A DNA stretch of 64,000 nt from Asterias rubens (lineage: Eukaryota; Echinodermata; Asteroidea; Forcipulatida; Asteriidae), in the NCBI RefSeq assembly GCF_902459465.1, contig NC_047068.1:21723195-21787194 (forward strand). Direction: 5' to 3'. Made by a program: the position numbers and the translations under genes. How positions within the stretch are numbered: position 1 is the first letter of the stretch; each line of letters starts with the position of its first letter. The notes under the pieces were generated by a model, which did not search any database, was not told the origin of the DNA, and saw nothing but the letters and a program-made list of their open reading frames with translations. Shown here one piece after another: positions 52,901 through 62,676 of the stretch.

Positions 52901-54543
52901 TCAATTGAGCTGTGAAGGCTCTAAGTTTGAAGGAAGTCTCTCGTAATCCATGACTGTGTTTTAAATGTTTGATATCATGAGCCACTTCTTCTTCATTTAA
53001 GCTTTTTTTTCCTTTAAATTGTCTCTCAGGAGGAGTTCCGAGCCGCTTTGCCAAAGTACAATAAATCGGCATCAGCTGTGGCAAGCTCTGCGCCTGTTAG
53101 TGCGCCCTCTATGCCCCCTCGTCCCCCTCACATGATGCCCGGCATGCCTACTTTATCCCAGCCACCCGTCAGACCTCAGGGTAGCATGGTGCAAGGTATG
53201 TTTGTAAAATATTGGTCCACCGGGTAACAGTTTGTCTGGAGCTGTATGAAGATAAGTTTGAACAATAAAATTTATTTTATGTTTGTATGTTTTTGAATCA
53301 CAAGCAGTTCTTTGGGCATTCCTCTTCTTGAAGTGTCACAGCTGATTTTTTGTATGTGTTCAAAGCATGGTAAAGGCACTTTTATTGTTGCTGTTTATTT
53401 ATTCAATAAATAGCAGTTTCCCACAGAATCATATTCTATTTGAAAGCACAATGTTTGAAATTGACGTTGATGTCAAATAGCAATTTAAAAATTAAATAAC
53501 TAAAGTGTTCAAATTTTAATTTCTTATATCTAGCTTTTCTTTGAAAGAATTTATGAAGTCTGTAAGGCGGCATGCGCAAATCTCTCTTAAGCAAACACTG
53601 CACATGTAGCTATGTTGCTGGCCTGGAGTTCTACAGAGGCCATAGACTTTATCGCAAATACTCGGTACATACGCTGTAGGCGTTGAATGAGGTGCATGCT
53701 GGTCTAGCTAGCAATCAAGTTTGACCAGTAGCTAGACCAGCAGGCACCTCATTTAACAGTTAGCGCTTGCACAATTGGTATTTGTGAAAAAGTCTATGGC
53801 CTCTGATGCACCTGTTTTGGCCTTAGTGCCCCTGCTCTTGGCCTTAGTGCCCCCGGTCTCAACCTCAAACATTCCCATAGAATAAAAGACTTTTCAACGG
53901 AAGCACTTTTTTAAGAATAAAAATGGCCTTCCCCCCTCAAAGATGAGCTACAACTGCTGATGTCCTACACTCTTTTGACTACAACAAAATGTGCAACCAA
54001 AACTATTTATGATAGGAACTTGTTATTTTACCATTTCTCATAAATAACATGATGCCTATATTTATTTGTTTGCAGGTGGTATGGCCATGCCTCCACAGCA
54101 GCATAACAACCCCATGGGTATGATGCCCAATCAACCTGGTAAGAGTTTACCTGACCAGTGAATAATAACTTAACATTGGAAGTAGATTTATCAAATTTAT
54201 ACTAATTTTTCATGTAAGGACATTTTAAACATTATGTATATGAAATTGCTATTAAGGACCTTAGTTTTGAGCAGACAACATTATAAACAAAATCAAATTT
54301 TTGAGGGGGAAAAAGTGCCACTTTAAAATCTATTTGTTTGTTTGCTCAGGTGGCATGATGCAAGGCATGCCAGGACAGAGTGCCATGCACCAGATGCAGC
54401 AGCGGATGGCCGCCGGGGCTCAGAACCCTCAAGCCGGCATGTTTGGCGGGCAGCACATGATGGCGGGCATGAACCCAATGGGGGCGATGCAACCTCACCC
54501 TGGTATGCAGCAACAACAGCAGCAAGGACCAAGAAGATACTGA
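43197..54543 (+). CDS. ZNF207: ZNF207/BuGZ orthologue, complete
   Basis: Nine exons: 43197-43237, 47042-47168, 48612-48744, 49193-49508, 51163-51394, 52033-52302, 53030-53195, 54076-54138, 54350-54543. All introns are GT-AG and all phases agree; the product is 513 residues, close to the roughly 480-residue human protein. It starts [16 protein letters not shown]. Two C2H2 fingers use Cys13, Cys16, His29, His34 and Cys37, Cys40, His53, His58. GIPEKD and DDDDSPKPK follow, then a Met/Pro/Gly-rich low-complexity region, [19 protein letters not shown], and the GLEBS motif [20 protein letters not shown], the Bub3-binding segment of BuGZ. It ends GPRRY, as vertebrate ZNF207 ends GGRY. Known roles of the family: nuclear factor loading Bub3 at kinetochores, spindle assembly through phase separation, and splicing. 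It is intact. Confidence 0.95.
43351..43509. mobile_element. Family C MITE, copy 1 (ZNF207 intron 1)
   Basis: Left ACTTTCCGTATGGTGCCACC, right AAAGTGGTGGTGCCATACGG, then ACACT. Interior GATATCTCATTGAGGTAAAT. It lies 110 bases after the exon 1 donor. Confidence 0.8.
43700..43822. mobile_element. Family C MITE, copy 2 (ZNF207 intron 1)
   Basis: Left GTTTCCGTATGGCGCCACCA, right TGGTGGCGCCATACGGAAAG. Interior TTTACCTCAATGAGATATCC is inverted relative to copy 1. The ends are nearly perfect over 28 bp. Confidence 0.85.
43830..46920. other. ZNF207 intron 1, unclassified repeat-like DNA
   Basis: TGACGTCA-type palindromes occur near 44704, 45862, 45884 and 46151. At 45500-45600 a (GAA)n run precedes AGGTGTTCCGGGCTGTTGGC, the reverse-strand form of the modules at 33.9-34.1 kb, so 44560-45600 is probably one element's end. 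(ATT)n runs at 45688-45713. No gene seen. Confidence 0.35.
46922..46988 (+). repeat. SINE tail fragment
   Basis: TTTGAGACGCCCATCGGGTA, AAGTGCTACATAATAAAACC and TTATTATTATT match the 3' end of the tRNA-Leu-like SINE. It lies 50 bases upstream of ZNF207 exon 2. Confidence 0.6.
47769..48154 (+). mobile_element. Family A MITE, full length (ZNF207 intron 2)
   Basis: TTTAAAGGCAGTGGACACTA at the left, AGTGTCCAGTGCCTTTAA at the right. Palindrome TTTCAAGACCTCAGATTTCG...GAGGTCTCGAAA. Both ends are flanked by TTAA. Confidence 0.85.
48345..48480 (+). mobile_element. LINE reverse transcriptase C-terminal remnant (ZNF207 intron 2)
   Basis: With one frame slip it reads YRFAAPH, then [19 protein letters not shown] and [11 protein letters not shown]. 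This is the terminal motif of L2/CR1-like LINEs. It lies in host orientation. Confidence 0.55.
48813..48890 (+). repeat. tRNA-like sequence
   Basis: GGGCTAGATAGCTAAGTTGG, TAGAGTGTGG, TCAGAGGTCATTAGTTCGAA and TCACACTCTAGTT. Box A and box B are recognisable and GCTAGA can pair with TCTAGT as an acceptor stem. The anticodon arm is poor, so I call it a pseudo-tRNA or SINE head, not a gene. Confidence 0.45.
49085..49150 (+). repeat. SINE-2 tail fragment (ZNF207 intron 3)
   Basis: CAGGCATTGGTGTATATGGG, TAAAATTAATATTCG and CCTCGATGCAAATATC. It lies directly upstream of ZNF207 exon 4. Confidence 0.45.
49930..50735 (-). mobile_element. 5'-truncated L2/CR1-like LINE 3' end (ZNF207 intron 4)
   Basis: The minus-strand frame 50678-50073 (201 codons) is intact: [12 protein letters not shown] [20 protein letters not shown], then [65 protein letters not shown] and FKSLLKTYL. 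These are the thumb and C-terminal motifs of a LINE reverse transcriptase. The 3' end carries CCCTGCTGGGTGTTCAAGG and an (ATT)n tail at 49934-49965. The catalytic core is lost. Confidence 0.85.
50890..50970 (+). mobile_element. Family A left-half fragment (degenerate)
   Basis: ACTAGCATAAGAAGTTACTT, GGTAATGAGCAATGGAGAGC and TGTTGATAG. A partly duplicated TCATATTTCTC(C/A)CAAAAA block follows at 50956 and 51058. Confidence 0.45.
51642..51810. mobile_element. Foldback MITE with AGGCCCGGTCAC ends (ZNF207 intron 5)
   Basis: Left arm AGGCCCGGTCACGCAGG, CGATAACGAGAACGATAAAA and CCCTCGATTGGTTAAATTG. Right arm CAACCAATTGAGGGCGTG, TTTTTATCATTTCC and GTGTGACCGGGCCTT. The arms are about 70 bp. Confidence 0.8.
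51848..51890 (-). mobile_element. Possible Penelope-like 3' end fragment
   Basis: AATAGAAATAGCTGTTGCAA followed by CATCTAAAAGGACC resembles the 3' end at 36850-36900. Short and decayed. Confidence 0.3.
52445..52580 (-). repeat. Fragment related to the family D leader (ZNF207 intron 6)
   Basis: GTGCGCATGCTCAGACCTAC, ATGTCTGCTGCCGCCGGTG and GAAAGTCTCCCATT parallel TGCGCATGCTCAGAACTACG and its inverted partner GAAAGTCTCCCATTG at 18140-18240. Confidence 0.45.
53634..53806. mobile_element. Foldback MITE with AGAGGCCATAGACTTT ends (ZNF207 intron 7)
   Basis: Left arm AGAGGCCATAGACTTTATCG, TGAATGAGGTGC and GCTGGTCTAGCTAGC. Right arm GTAGCTAGACCAGC, GGCACCTCATTTAA and AAAGTCTATGGCCTCT. Arms about 80 bp, tight central loop. 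Confidence 0.85.
53807..53960. mobile_element. Relative of the 54644-54797 element
   Basis: TTTTGGCCTTAGTGCCCCTG, TTTCAACGGAAGCACTTTT and AATAAAAATGGCCTTCCCC correspond to TCTTGGCCTTGATGCCCCTT, TTCCAATGGAAGTGCCATTT and AATAAAAATGGCCTTGCTC downstream. Confidence 0.5.
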
Positions 54544-54643
54544 ATATAAACAAGGTTGGCGCTGTTTGTCAGAAAACAAAGGGTTTTAAACTTTGCATGT
54601 TTAAGATACAGTCTACAATCCCGGCCAAAATGCTTGGGCCATG

Positions 54644-54797
54644 TCAGGCCTGGAACTACCTGCAGGTCCATTGCCCCTTGTCTTGGCCTTGATGCCCCTT
54701 CGAAAATTTCCCATTGACTTTAAGATTTTCCAATGGAAGTGCCATTTGCAAAATAAAAATGGCCTTGCTCTCAAAAAGATGAAATTCCAGGCCTGCC
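54644..54797. mobile_element. Short TIR element in the ZNF207 3' region
   Basis: Left end CAGGCCTGGAACT, right end GAAATTCCAGGCCTG. About 150 bp, 100 bases after the ZNF207 stop, so probably part of its 3' untranslated region. Confidence 0.6.
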
Positions 54798-54932
54798 GGG
54801 TGACAATAAACCGACTCTCCGCCACCCTGTTCCCCCATCTCAATGTTGTTAACCCCAGCTGGAGCACAGACCGTGCAATGAGAACCAACATTGAAAGGGG
54901 TTCCAGTGTGGGGACTGAACAAGTGTTGGCCA

Positions 54933-55111
54933 TGGCCCAATTTCATACAGCTGCTTAAGCACAAAAAGTAGTTGAGCACTATAACATTTTGCTTACCAGA
55001 ATAAGGTTACCAGCCAAACTACAATACCATACATGTATGTACAATTTGTTGCTTGACTGAAAACTGTTAAGCAATTTTTCGTGCTTAAGCAGCTCTACGA
55101 AATTGAGCCCC
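54933..55111. mobile_element. Family B MITE, full length
   Basis: Left TGGCCCAATTTCATACAGCT, right AGCTCTACGAAATTGAGCCC, with GCTTAAGCA on both sides. Confidence 0.75.
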
Positions 55112-56737
55112 GGATTGTAGGGATGTAGGGGAGAACCTTGGGCCATACTTTGGAAGAGTTGCGTTGACTGGCGCTGTGTAGAGCCAGTGGTACTCGGCAT
55201 TGCCGCCATGTTGATCTGATCTTCTTTAACGCAGACTCTAAAAGATTTTTTCTAGTAGCCTCCCTTTAAAAATGGCTGCTGATGCCTTTTTATTCAAAAG
55301 AATAACAAACTGATATAGTCGTTTGCCACAGAAGGGAGGCATCACATCTCTAAGTAGATTTGTAGAGATTAATTTTCTTGCTTGGGTGATTGAATGGAAA
55401 TTTCTGAAACATTAGAAGCTCAAACAATTGTACATTGAGGCATTGATGCAGTCTTGTGCGTGTGTAGTTTCAGTCACTTTTAATGCTCTTAAAACTTGAC
55501 CGACTTGTGTCAAAATCAAAACTTATTTCAGATGTCCAGCCATTTAAAAAAAAAAAAACACAATTAAAAAACTTTGAAATAAAATATGTTTGAAGTCTTG
55601 CATTGTGAGGAAATGAGAAGTAATTTTCAAAGCGAAATTTTGTAAAAAAAACTCTGTTGGGAACTTAATACTACTCCGACTTTACAGAAAGCCAACACTC
55701 GACCCAAAATTTTTGCTGTTTATAGTTGTTTCTTAAACTGAAACTGCCATTTTGTTTATTCAAAGAATTCTTATCGCATTGTAAAAATAAGTAGGTAATC
55801 AGTTGTTCAGTTTTTGATGAAATTTCCTATTTAGATGTTAAATTCGCATGATTATTTGTTCACAGAACTCGAGAAAGTACCGAGTATACATTGCTAATGA
55901 TGTAACACATTGGTATAAGGGTAAAACCAAAATTAATATTAGCCATCTCTTATGTTTCTCACAGGGACTGTTCCTCCGCTTCTTAATCCACCAGCATTCA
56001 TGTAATTTGCTTGACCCTGTGGCCATTGATATTCACAGGCAAGTGTTCCATGTTTAAACTTTAGAAAAAGGAAAAAAGTGATGATGTTATTTGTTAAAGA
56101 CAATAATGCACGTTGTGTAAATATATATATTTTTTATCGTCCCAACTGTTTGTTTTTTTAAGATCCCGGGATGCAGAAGTAGTATTTCAAAGCGACTCAA
56201 AGTTTCTGGTTTTCAAATTATTGCGGGCTCAAGCTGATGTCATTGTTCAGACCTCCTGTGAATTATTGTTTTAACTGTCATTGCTGAATGCAACGCGCCT
56301 ATAAATCTTGACTCTCATATTAAAAACTTTGCAAAAATAAAAAAATAAACCAAAGTTTGTTGTGCTTTCATGGAGGCAACTATTTCACCAAATTGAAATT
56401 CAAGAGAGTGAGCATTCAAGAAAAGTGTTTTGCAGTTACAAAATTATACCTTTCCTTTCTAAGATAGTAAATAAGTTCAAAGTGGCCCTCAGTAAAATGA
56501 TCTACTATTAGGGAGGTAAATTTAAACTTTATGTACATATTCTCAGGAAATGGCATAAATCCCTTATTGAGAGAATATTATTGGGTTGATGAAGTTGTGT
56601 TTGTTCTCAATAACTAACCAATGAATGGTAGGTGTTTCATTTACTCTTTTGATGTATGTGTGTATTATGCCAACAAAACTAGAACAGATTCCAAGCAGAT
56701 GCAGGAAGCAAAGTACAGAAGATAGTCTCACATCTTT
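55112..56737. other. ZNF207 3' flank; no second gene
   Basis: AT-rich. Several AATAAA hexamers (for example near 55577 and 56345) could be poly(A) sites, and I cannot choose. A SINE-2 tail lies at 55860-55945 (GTACCGAGTATACATTGC, GGTAAAACCAAAATTAATAT). Confidence 0.4.
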
Positions 56738-57097
56738 GCACAATTTCATAGAGCTGCTTAAGCACAAAAACTAGCTAAGCACAACAAAATTATGCTTACC
56801 AGAACATGGCTAACAGCTAAAGTACCATGCAACATGTAGCATCTGTGACTGGTATCCTGCTTACTATTGCTTAGCAAAAATTTGTTGAGCAATATTTTTG
56901 GCCCTAGGCCCAATTCCGGTTGAGCTACTTTTAAGACATTATTGCTTAATAATTGTTTGCTTAGCGGAAATGAGCAGGAAGCCATTTGAAAATGTACTTG
57001 AGACATAGTATTGTTGGCTGGTAACCTTATTCTTGTAAGCATCATTTTGTTGTGCTTAGCTACTTTTTGTGTTTAAGCAGCTCTAAGAAATTGGGCC
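56738..57097. mobile_element. Two adjoining family B elements
   Basis: Copy one starts CAATTTCATAGAGCTGCTTA and ends TTTTTGGCCC near 56902. Copy two starts GGCCCAATTCCGGTTGAGCT and ends AGCTCTAAGAAATTGGGCC at 57097. Confidence 0.65.
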
Positions 57098-57287
57098 TTG
57101 CTTTGTCTTTGATGATTCCTTAAACATCCGGAAAATCCGTTCTGGTTTTATGGACAAACACTTTCAGAGACAATATTTCCTGCAGTGCAATTCAGGTTGT
57201 GGCGTCATATGTTGCAAAATTGTGAATCACACTTGACTCCATGCCACCATGTGGTATCTCATTCGATTGGTGCTGTGCTTTTTTAAT

Positions 57288-57749
57288 CTAGTTGCACTCA
57301 ACCTCGTTCCCGGTGGTGTACGATCTCTCTGCGCCATTTTTTCCCTTCCCAGAAAGCCTTGCTCGATTGCAACCCCTTGAAGTGTAACTTGAAAGTATCC
57401 AAATATATTGGATATCTAAATTAGTTCTGTTGTTAATCCATTCTGTGTTGAGAGACTATGCAAAATGCGCTGTCAAAAGACACATCGATATGTTTATCTG
57501 TATGCAGTTTAGGGAAGAAAAAAAACATGACTCATTTGAAGTAAACTGCGTCAAAATGTTTACACGCGTGTAATAAACGTCCGCCAAGCAACATACAAGT
57601 GCTGGAGAGTTTTTAACAAGTGTGCACGCAAAACAGTATCTTTTGATCAGCCAATCAGCATTGGGTTTGAGTGTTTCCCTCATGGGGTATAGTAACGAGA
57701 TGTATCGATACGACGCGCTGATCATGGTAGCGAGGTTGAGTTGCACTAG
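57288..57749. mobile_element. Possible TIR element with CTAGT-GCACTCAACCTCG ends
   Basis: CTAGTTGCACTCAACCTCG at 57288-57306 and CGAGGTTGAGTTGCACTAG at 57731-57749 are inverted with few mismatches. The 460 bp interior has no known coding sequence. Could be chance. Confidence 0.4.
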
Positions 57750-58375
57750 GACAAATTCAGTTTGTAACGATATCATGATCATCACACAACCTTGTGACAC
57801 TGCTGAGCCTGTACTTTCACCATCAGCAACAAAATGGTTGTTGCAGTGGTTTATATATGTAACGTTTGGCAAAAAAGGCTACAGTCTACTTAACAAAAAC
57901 AATGTTTGCAGTATGGTCTCTGAAGGTTTACAAATTGTTGTTTCTAGTGACTTTTAGGTATCTTATGTGAATCATGAAATCCAGTACCACTTGGTCAGGT
58001 AAAGTTGATATGGCTAGGGTGGAAAATAATCAATGTAAGTATTTAAAGGAATTAATGGAATCTGAGTTTAAATTTTTGTTTATAATAACTAAGTTTCCTT
58101 TGCTGGCAGACTGTTAATTACTTGAACAGTTTAAAATAATTGACATTTTTGATTATCAGAATTTTAAATTTCAACCCTTGGGTTTCTTATTCTTTTAGTT
58201 CATTAATGTTATAAACCTGTTTGATAATGACCAATCTGCAAAGGGGATATGGGACAAAGAACTGAATTACGGTTCTTTAAAAAATAAGAAGTTCATATGT
58301 ACCAGTGAACCATCAGTGTCCAATCCATGATGATGTGTTTCCAAAGTGTAAGTAAAGTTTGCGTATGTTCTTTGT
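57750..58375. other. No feature seen
   Basis: AT-rich intergenic sequence; no gene or repeat recognised. Confidence 0.4.
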
Positions 58376-58378
58376 TAA

Positions 58379-58553
58379 GCCTGTTCATACTTCCTGCGAA
58401 TGCAATACGAATTTTAAGGGCGCACAAAACAATTAATAATTAATTCACAGCAGTTTGACTGTGCTCAACTCCAGTGAAACATTCGCTGTGAAAACATCTA
58501 TGTGACAGAAAAATTTGCTCTGCATTTGCACTCGTAAGGAAGTATGGACCGTG
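58379..58553. mobile_element. MITE with TTCATACTTCCTGCGAATGC ends, copy 1
   Basis: Left GCCTGTTCATACTTCCTGCG then AATGCAATACG; right TTTGCACTCGTAAGGAAGTA then TGGACCGTG. The family is shared with 60418-60571. Confidence 0.65.
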
Positions 58554-58819
58554 CTTTACGGTACACATACATACACAAAATTTTATAAATTTGATTTCGA
58601 CCCAACTTGCCCCAAAACAATTTTTTTTTCTTCCTTTAAAAAACAAAAAGCAGTCAAGGTTTGTCGATTTCTCCTTACACAGGTTTGATTTCTTTTTTGG
58701 TTTTTAATTAAAGATTAGCGATAATAAATATGAATTGTTCAAATGCATTGTGTTGTTTACTTTAAGTTCCTGATTCTGCAAAGGTGAGATGCATTTTGGA
58801 GATGGTGTGTGTACAACTT

Positions 58820-58925
58820 TTGTAGTTGGGCGGCCCATTTGCAGTTGGGCAGCCCATTTGAAGTTGGGCAGGGCCCATTTGTGGTTCGGCATGTCCATTA
58901 GCAGTTGGGCGGGCCCAATTGCATC
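58820..58925 (-). repeat. Family D minisatellite, short, minus orientation
   Basis: TTGGGCGGCCCATTTGCAG, TTGGGCAGCCCATTTGAAG and TTGGGCAGGGCCCATTTGTG are the inverse of the CCCAAC...GGGCCG unit. About five units. Confidence 0.65.
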
Positions 58926-58949
58926 ATATATTTAATGCAGTTTCCTTAC

Positions 58950-59296
58950 TGCCAAAGACCAGTGTTCTCACATGGTGTATCCCGACATTATGCATATAAA
59001 ATATCAAACCTGAGTAAATTTGGGCTCAATCGGTCATCAAAGTTGCATGAGAACAATGAAATATAAAACACCCTTATTGCACAGGTGTGCTTTCAGATGT
59101 CTAATAAAAGGCTTCAGGCCTGAAGTCTTTTGTTATTCAAGTGAGAATTAATCTCTTTCTCAAAAACTACCTTACTTCAGAGGGAGCTGTTTCTCACAAT
59201 GTTTTATACTATCAACAGCTCTCTGTTGCTTGTTACCAAGTAAGTTTTTACGTCAACAACTCTTTTGAGTAATGACCAATAGTGTGCAGTACCATG
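58950..59296 (-). mobile_element. Family A MITE, subfamily 2, minus orientation
   Basis: ACTGCCAAAGACCAGTGTTC at the left, CCAATAGTGTGCAGTACC at the right. Central AAAAGGCTTCAGGCCTGAAG followed by TCTTTT defines subfamily 2. Outer ends are decayed. Confidence 0.75.
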
Positions 59297-59760
59297 AAGT
59301 TATTTTTTTGAGGACAAAAATATTGTGTCTTTTGGGTCGGTGGCTGCATGTCGCTGACAGTATCTGCCAACAGTCATGGTGAAGAAGGTTTGTTTATGCA
59401 CAAGTGATGCTTGTGGGTTTTGCTAGACAAAACAAAATCCACTGGATATATCATGCGTGTAACATTCTAGCTGTTTTATTCACAATACACTGTTCTGCTT
59501 ATCTTGTGTTTGTTAAATATTAAACACACATTGGCAAAAAATACTTTGTTGACAGAAGAAGCAAGTAAGTGGCGTTTACCCTTTAGGCGGCTTATCCCAA
59601 AATGGCCATAGCGGCTGCAAAATGGCCACATGATCTGAACTACTTGTATTCACAGAGAGAGGTCATAGTGAAAGTCATGTTCAGAATTCCATTGTTTTCC
59701 ATGTTGACATACTATTGGTATTTGTAAAACAAAACAAAACATCAGTTTCGCATTGTTAAG

Positions 59761-59926
59761 TGAGGTTTGCAATAGCACCATGTGTAAATATATTTTGATA
59801 TGAGTGGTGTTGGTTCTGAATTGAAATAGTGGTTGACAACTTGAGGAGTTGAGTTGTCAACTACCGGTTCTTTTCAGAACCAACACAACTCGAGGGATTT
59901 TCACATGGTGCTACCGCAAACCTCAT
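59761..59926. mobile_element. MITE with nested palindromes
   Basis: Outer ends GAGGTTTGCAATAGCACCAT and ATGGTGCTACCGCAAACCTC. Inside, GTGTTGGTTCTGAA pairs with TTCAGAACCAACAC, and inside that GTTGACAACTTGA pairs with GAGTTGTCAAC. Confidence 0.75.
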
Positions 59927-60417
59927 TTCATCAAACTCCCACCATTCAAAATTTCAAGTCCTACTTTGTAACTTTGCATTTTAAGACATTTTGATCATCA
60001 ATGGTTGCCATGTACATGTATGGGCATATTGTGATTATACAGAAATTATTGATCTCTAAAAGTTCAAATTAGTAATTTCATTAACTTTCAGCAGAATGTT
60101 TTCAAACGAAAATAAGAGTAAGTAGCACATGAGTGTTTTTTAGAAGAACTCTTAGAAGATGCAAATATTTTAAGTCGACTTCCATAACTTCTCTTCATTG
60201 TAGCCTTCCCCATCGGTGCTTTATCGAGGATTGTGTGAGCTCTCGCACCATGCACCGGTCGTTTCTGGCTAAAAATCTTTGATTTTGTATCAGGCAAGTC
60301 ACATGATCTTAGTTTCTGATGTGCTCGCCAAGATAATTTCACAGCAAAACTCTCAAGTGTAGATTTTCCTCAATTGTTAAAAACCAAGCTTCTAAGTAAT
60401 TCTTTTTTTTGGGAAAG

Positions 60418-60571
60418 TGCAGTTCATACTCTCTGTGTATGCGAAGCGAACTTTTACGTCACATGGCTGTTTTCGCAGTGATTGTTAACTTTTGCAACTT
60501 ATTCTGTGCAAATTTGTGACACCAAAATTTGTATTGCATTCGCAGGAAGTATGAAACAGGCTTCACGCTTC
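60418..60571. mobile_element. MITE with TTCATACTTCCTGCGAATGC ends, copy 2
   Basis: Left TGCAGTTCATACTCTCTGTG (decayed), right TTGTATTGCATTCGCAGGAA then GTATGAAACAGGC. The interior is short and AT-rich. Confidence 0.6.
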
Positions 60572-60899
60572 AAACGTTGAAAGGGAAGCAACAAGGTAAA
60601 AGCAAATTAATCACTTGTATTTGAAACAGTCCGCATTCAAAATTTGATTAAGAAGTAACAAAAGTGTTGAGGAAAATCTACTGTGGAACTGCTGTTGGAC
60701 TCCAGTCCCCTATATGCATAGAGCATATCAGGCGAAATGTGGCATTATTTTAATAAAATAAAAGTTTTGAGTAACACAAGATGCAATGTTTGCTACAAGT
60801 GGACCTTATATTGTATTCTTACACTAGTGTGTGTAGGCACTGTATACTCCCATGTTCACAGGCATAGTTTCAAACCCGTGATCTTTGCAGATCTAGATT

Positions 60900-61137
60900 A
60901 GGGCCTAATTTCATAGCGCTGCGTAGCGGCCGATTTTGTGCTTATTGCACGATTTCCATTTAGTAGCGCTGCTTACCGTAAGCACATGCAAAGGCATGCT
61001 AACCTTCATGCAAATCCATGGTAAATGCGCAATATGGCCACCTAAGATCTGCTAGCCTGTGAAACATGCTTGCACCTTTGCAAGTTTTTCTGGCACAGTA
61101 TGCACGAAAAATTTGCTTACCGTTAAGCAACTAACTA
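60900..61137. mobile_element. Family B MITE, divergent
   Basis: GGGCCTAATTTCATAGCGCT and internal CTGCTTACCGTAAGCA, GCTTACCGTTAAGCAACT. The right end is degraded. Confidence 0.55.
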
Positions 61138-61139
61138 GG

Positions 61140-61290
61140 CCACCAGTTCGAGTAATATACCTGTGATTTTTTTCACAGAGCTCAGGCTTGGGGAATATAC
61201 TGAGTATACAGTGCTAACACATATCGGTGTGAGGGTCAAACCAAATGATATTTTTTATCCCCAATGCAAATTTAACATCCATTAAATAGT
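61140..61290 (+). repeat. SINE-2 tail
   Basis: CCAGTTCGAGTAATATACCT, CACAGAGCTCAGGCTTGGGG, ACAGTGCTAACACATATCGG and CCCCAATGCAAATTTAACAT. Confidence 0.55.
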
Positions 61291-62560
61291 GAACCTGCCC
61301 AGAAACAACTTTGCATGGTACTACCCGGGATTGTATGTAAAGAAAAGGTACAGCATTGGTTTAACCCTTCATCCAACTTTGAAACAAAAACTACACACTA
61401 AAAAACAACATGCACATTATTGTCTTTGAAAAAAGCAGGAATGTTATTTAAAATTTAATAATTAGCAGTTTTTGAATTTTTATTTATGAATAAAGAAATT
61501 GTCGGCTTTCCTAATTATATTGCCTATATCATATTCAAAAACAGATTGATTTCTTCACATTTTAAAATTGGAGAAAGTCCATCCTTCTTGTATTCTCTTT
61601 GTTAAACATTACTTTGAATAGAGGGGGAAAATTGCAGCATTTTTTCAAATCCCTTAAAAGCAATGGGCATGAATGGTGTACCTTTTCATTTTTCTGTGGA
61701 ACTTTATTTATCTTCTTGGGTGGGAAAATTGCAGCAATTTTTTTTATGTTCTTGTCTGTTTTACACGTCCTTCTCATTAAAGTAATCTTTAACTGATCTC
61801 CATGTTCGAAAGACAACCTCTACTAAAAAAGAAAGAAAATTACTCAAAAACAAATTCCAATAATTTTATTCTTCTGCTTTCTGGTCCTAATGAACACATC
61901 TTTTGCTTTCTACAAATTTATTTAATTTAAAAACAGAACAAAATCCAAACAAACTTATTTTTATTCTGGTTTAAGCATTCCGATCATCAACACTAATAAT
62001 AACATCACCGTAACGTCCCTCTGCGCTATACTACTGTATTCAACAAGAGTCCTCGGATCAACTTTGAGCAGAAAACAGCGCAGCGCACTTGCACCCGCGT
62101 CTCCTGTCCGCCATTTTGGAAGTCAAAACAGTCACAAAATGATGGTACACGCGTTACACACACATTGGTGCGTAAACACGGATAACATCCTTATGTGCAC
62201 ATTTTGACCGCCCAAACTGCGGCCTGCGCATTGTGCAATGGGTCTATAGTGATTGGCCAAACATGTTCACACAGAGTATCTGTAGTGGTTCCAAGCTTTG
62301 ATATTGCATTTGCTATTTGACTTTAATTAGACCCCTTTTGTGTTAGCTGTGCAGTTATCTTTAAAAACAAATAATGTTGTCTACAAGGTATGCGCAGAAG
62401 GACACAGCAGTATTTTTATACCATTTGCAAAGATTTGACAAAATGTGATGGCAGTCAAGTAACTTGAACAAGTGAAATATGTCTTTATGTTGATAACTAA
62501 CAAGAAATGTCGGACCTGCTGAATTCCTGCATGAATAGGGGCAATGCACATTTGTGTTAT
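61291..62560. other. Intergenic; possible unassigned promoter near 62.1 kb
   Basis: CAGCGCAGCGCACTTGCACC and TGTCCGCCATTTTGGAAG near 62075-62120 form a CpG-containing patch with a YY1-like GCCGCCATTTTGG-type motif, which is common just after transcription starts. No exon is recognised nearby. The rest is AT-rich. Confidence 0.25.
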
Positions 62561-62567
62561 GGATTGG

Positions 62568-62676
62568 GATAGCTTCCTACAGCTAGCGCAGAAATTCAGC
62601 ACTTGCACAGTAAGCATTGAATTGTGATGGTGAGCGCAGAATTCAGCGCTAAGCTGAGCCACGAAATTGGGCCCTT
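62568..62676. mobile_element. Family B-related fragment
   Basis: CAGCTAGCGCAGAAATTCAG, ATGGTGAGCGCAGAATTCAG and CACGAAATTGGGCCC match 8408-8506. Confidence 0.5.

Noticed and set aside
54342..54692. 116-codon frame overlapping the last ZNF207 exon
   Set aside because: Wrong frame of the terminal ZNF207 exon; the GPRRY-stop frame is the one continuous with the upstream exons.
60088..60342. 84-codon minus-strand frame with many basic residues
   Set aside because: No recognisable family, splice context or repeat match. It could be chance in this length of sequence.
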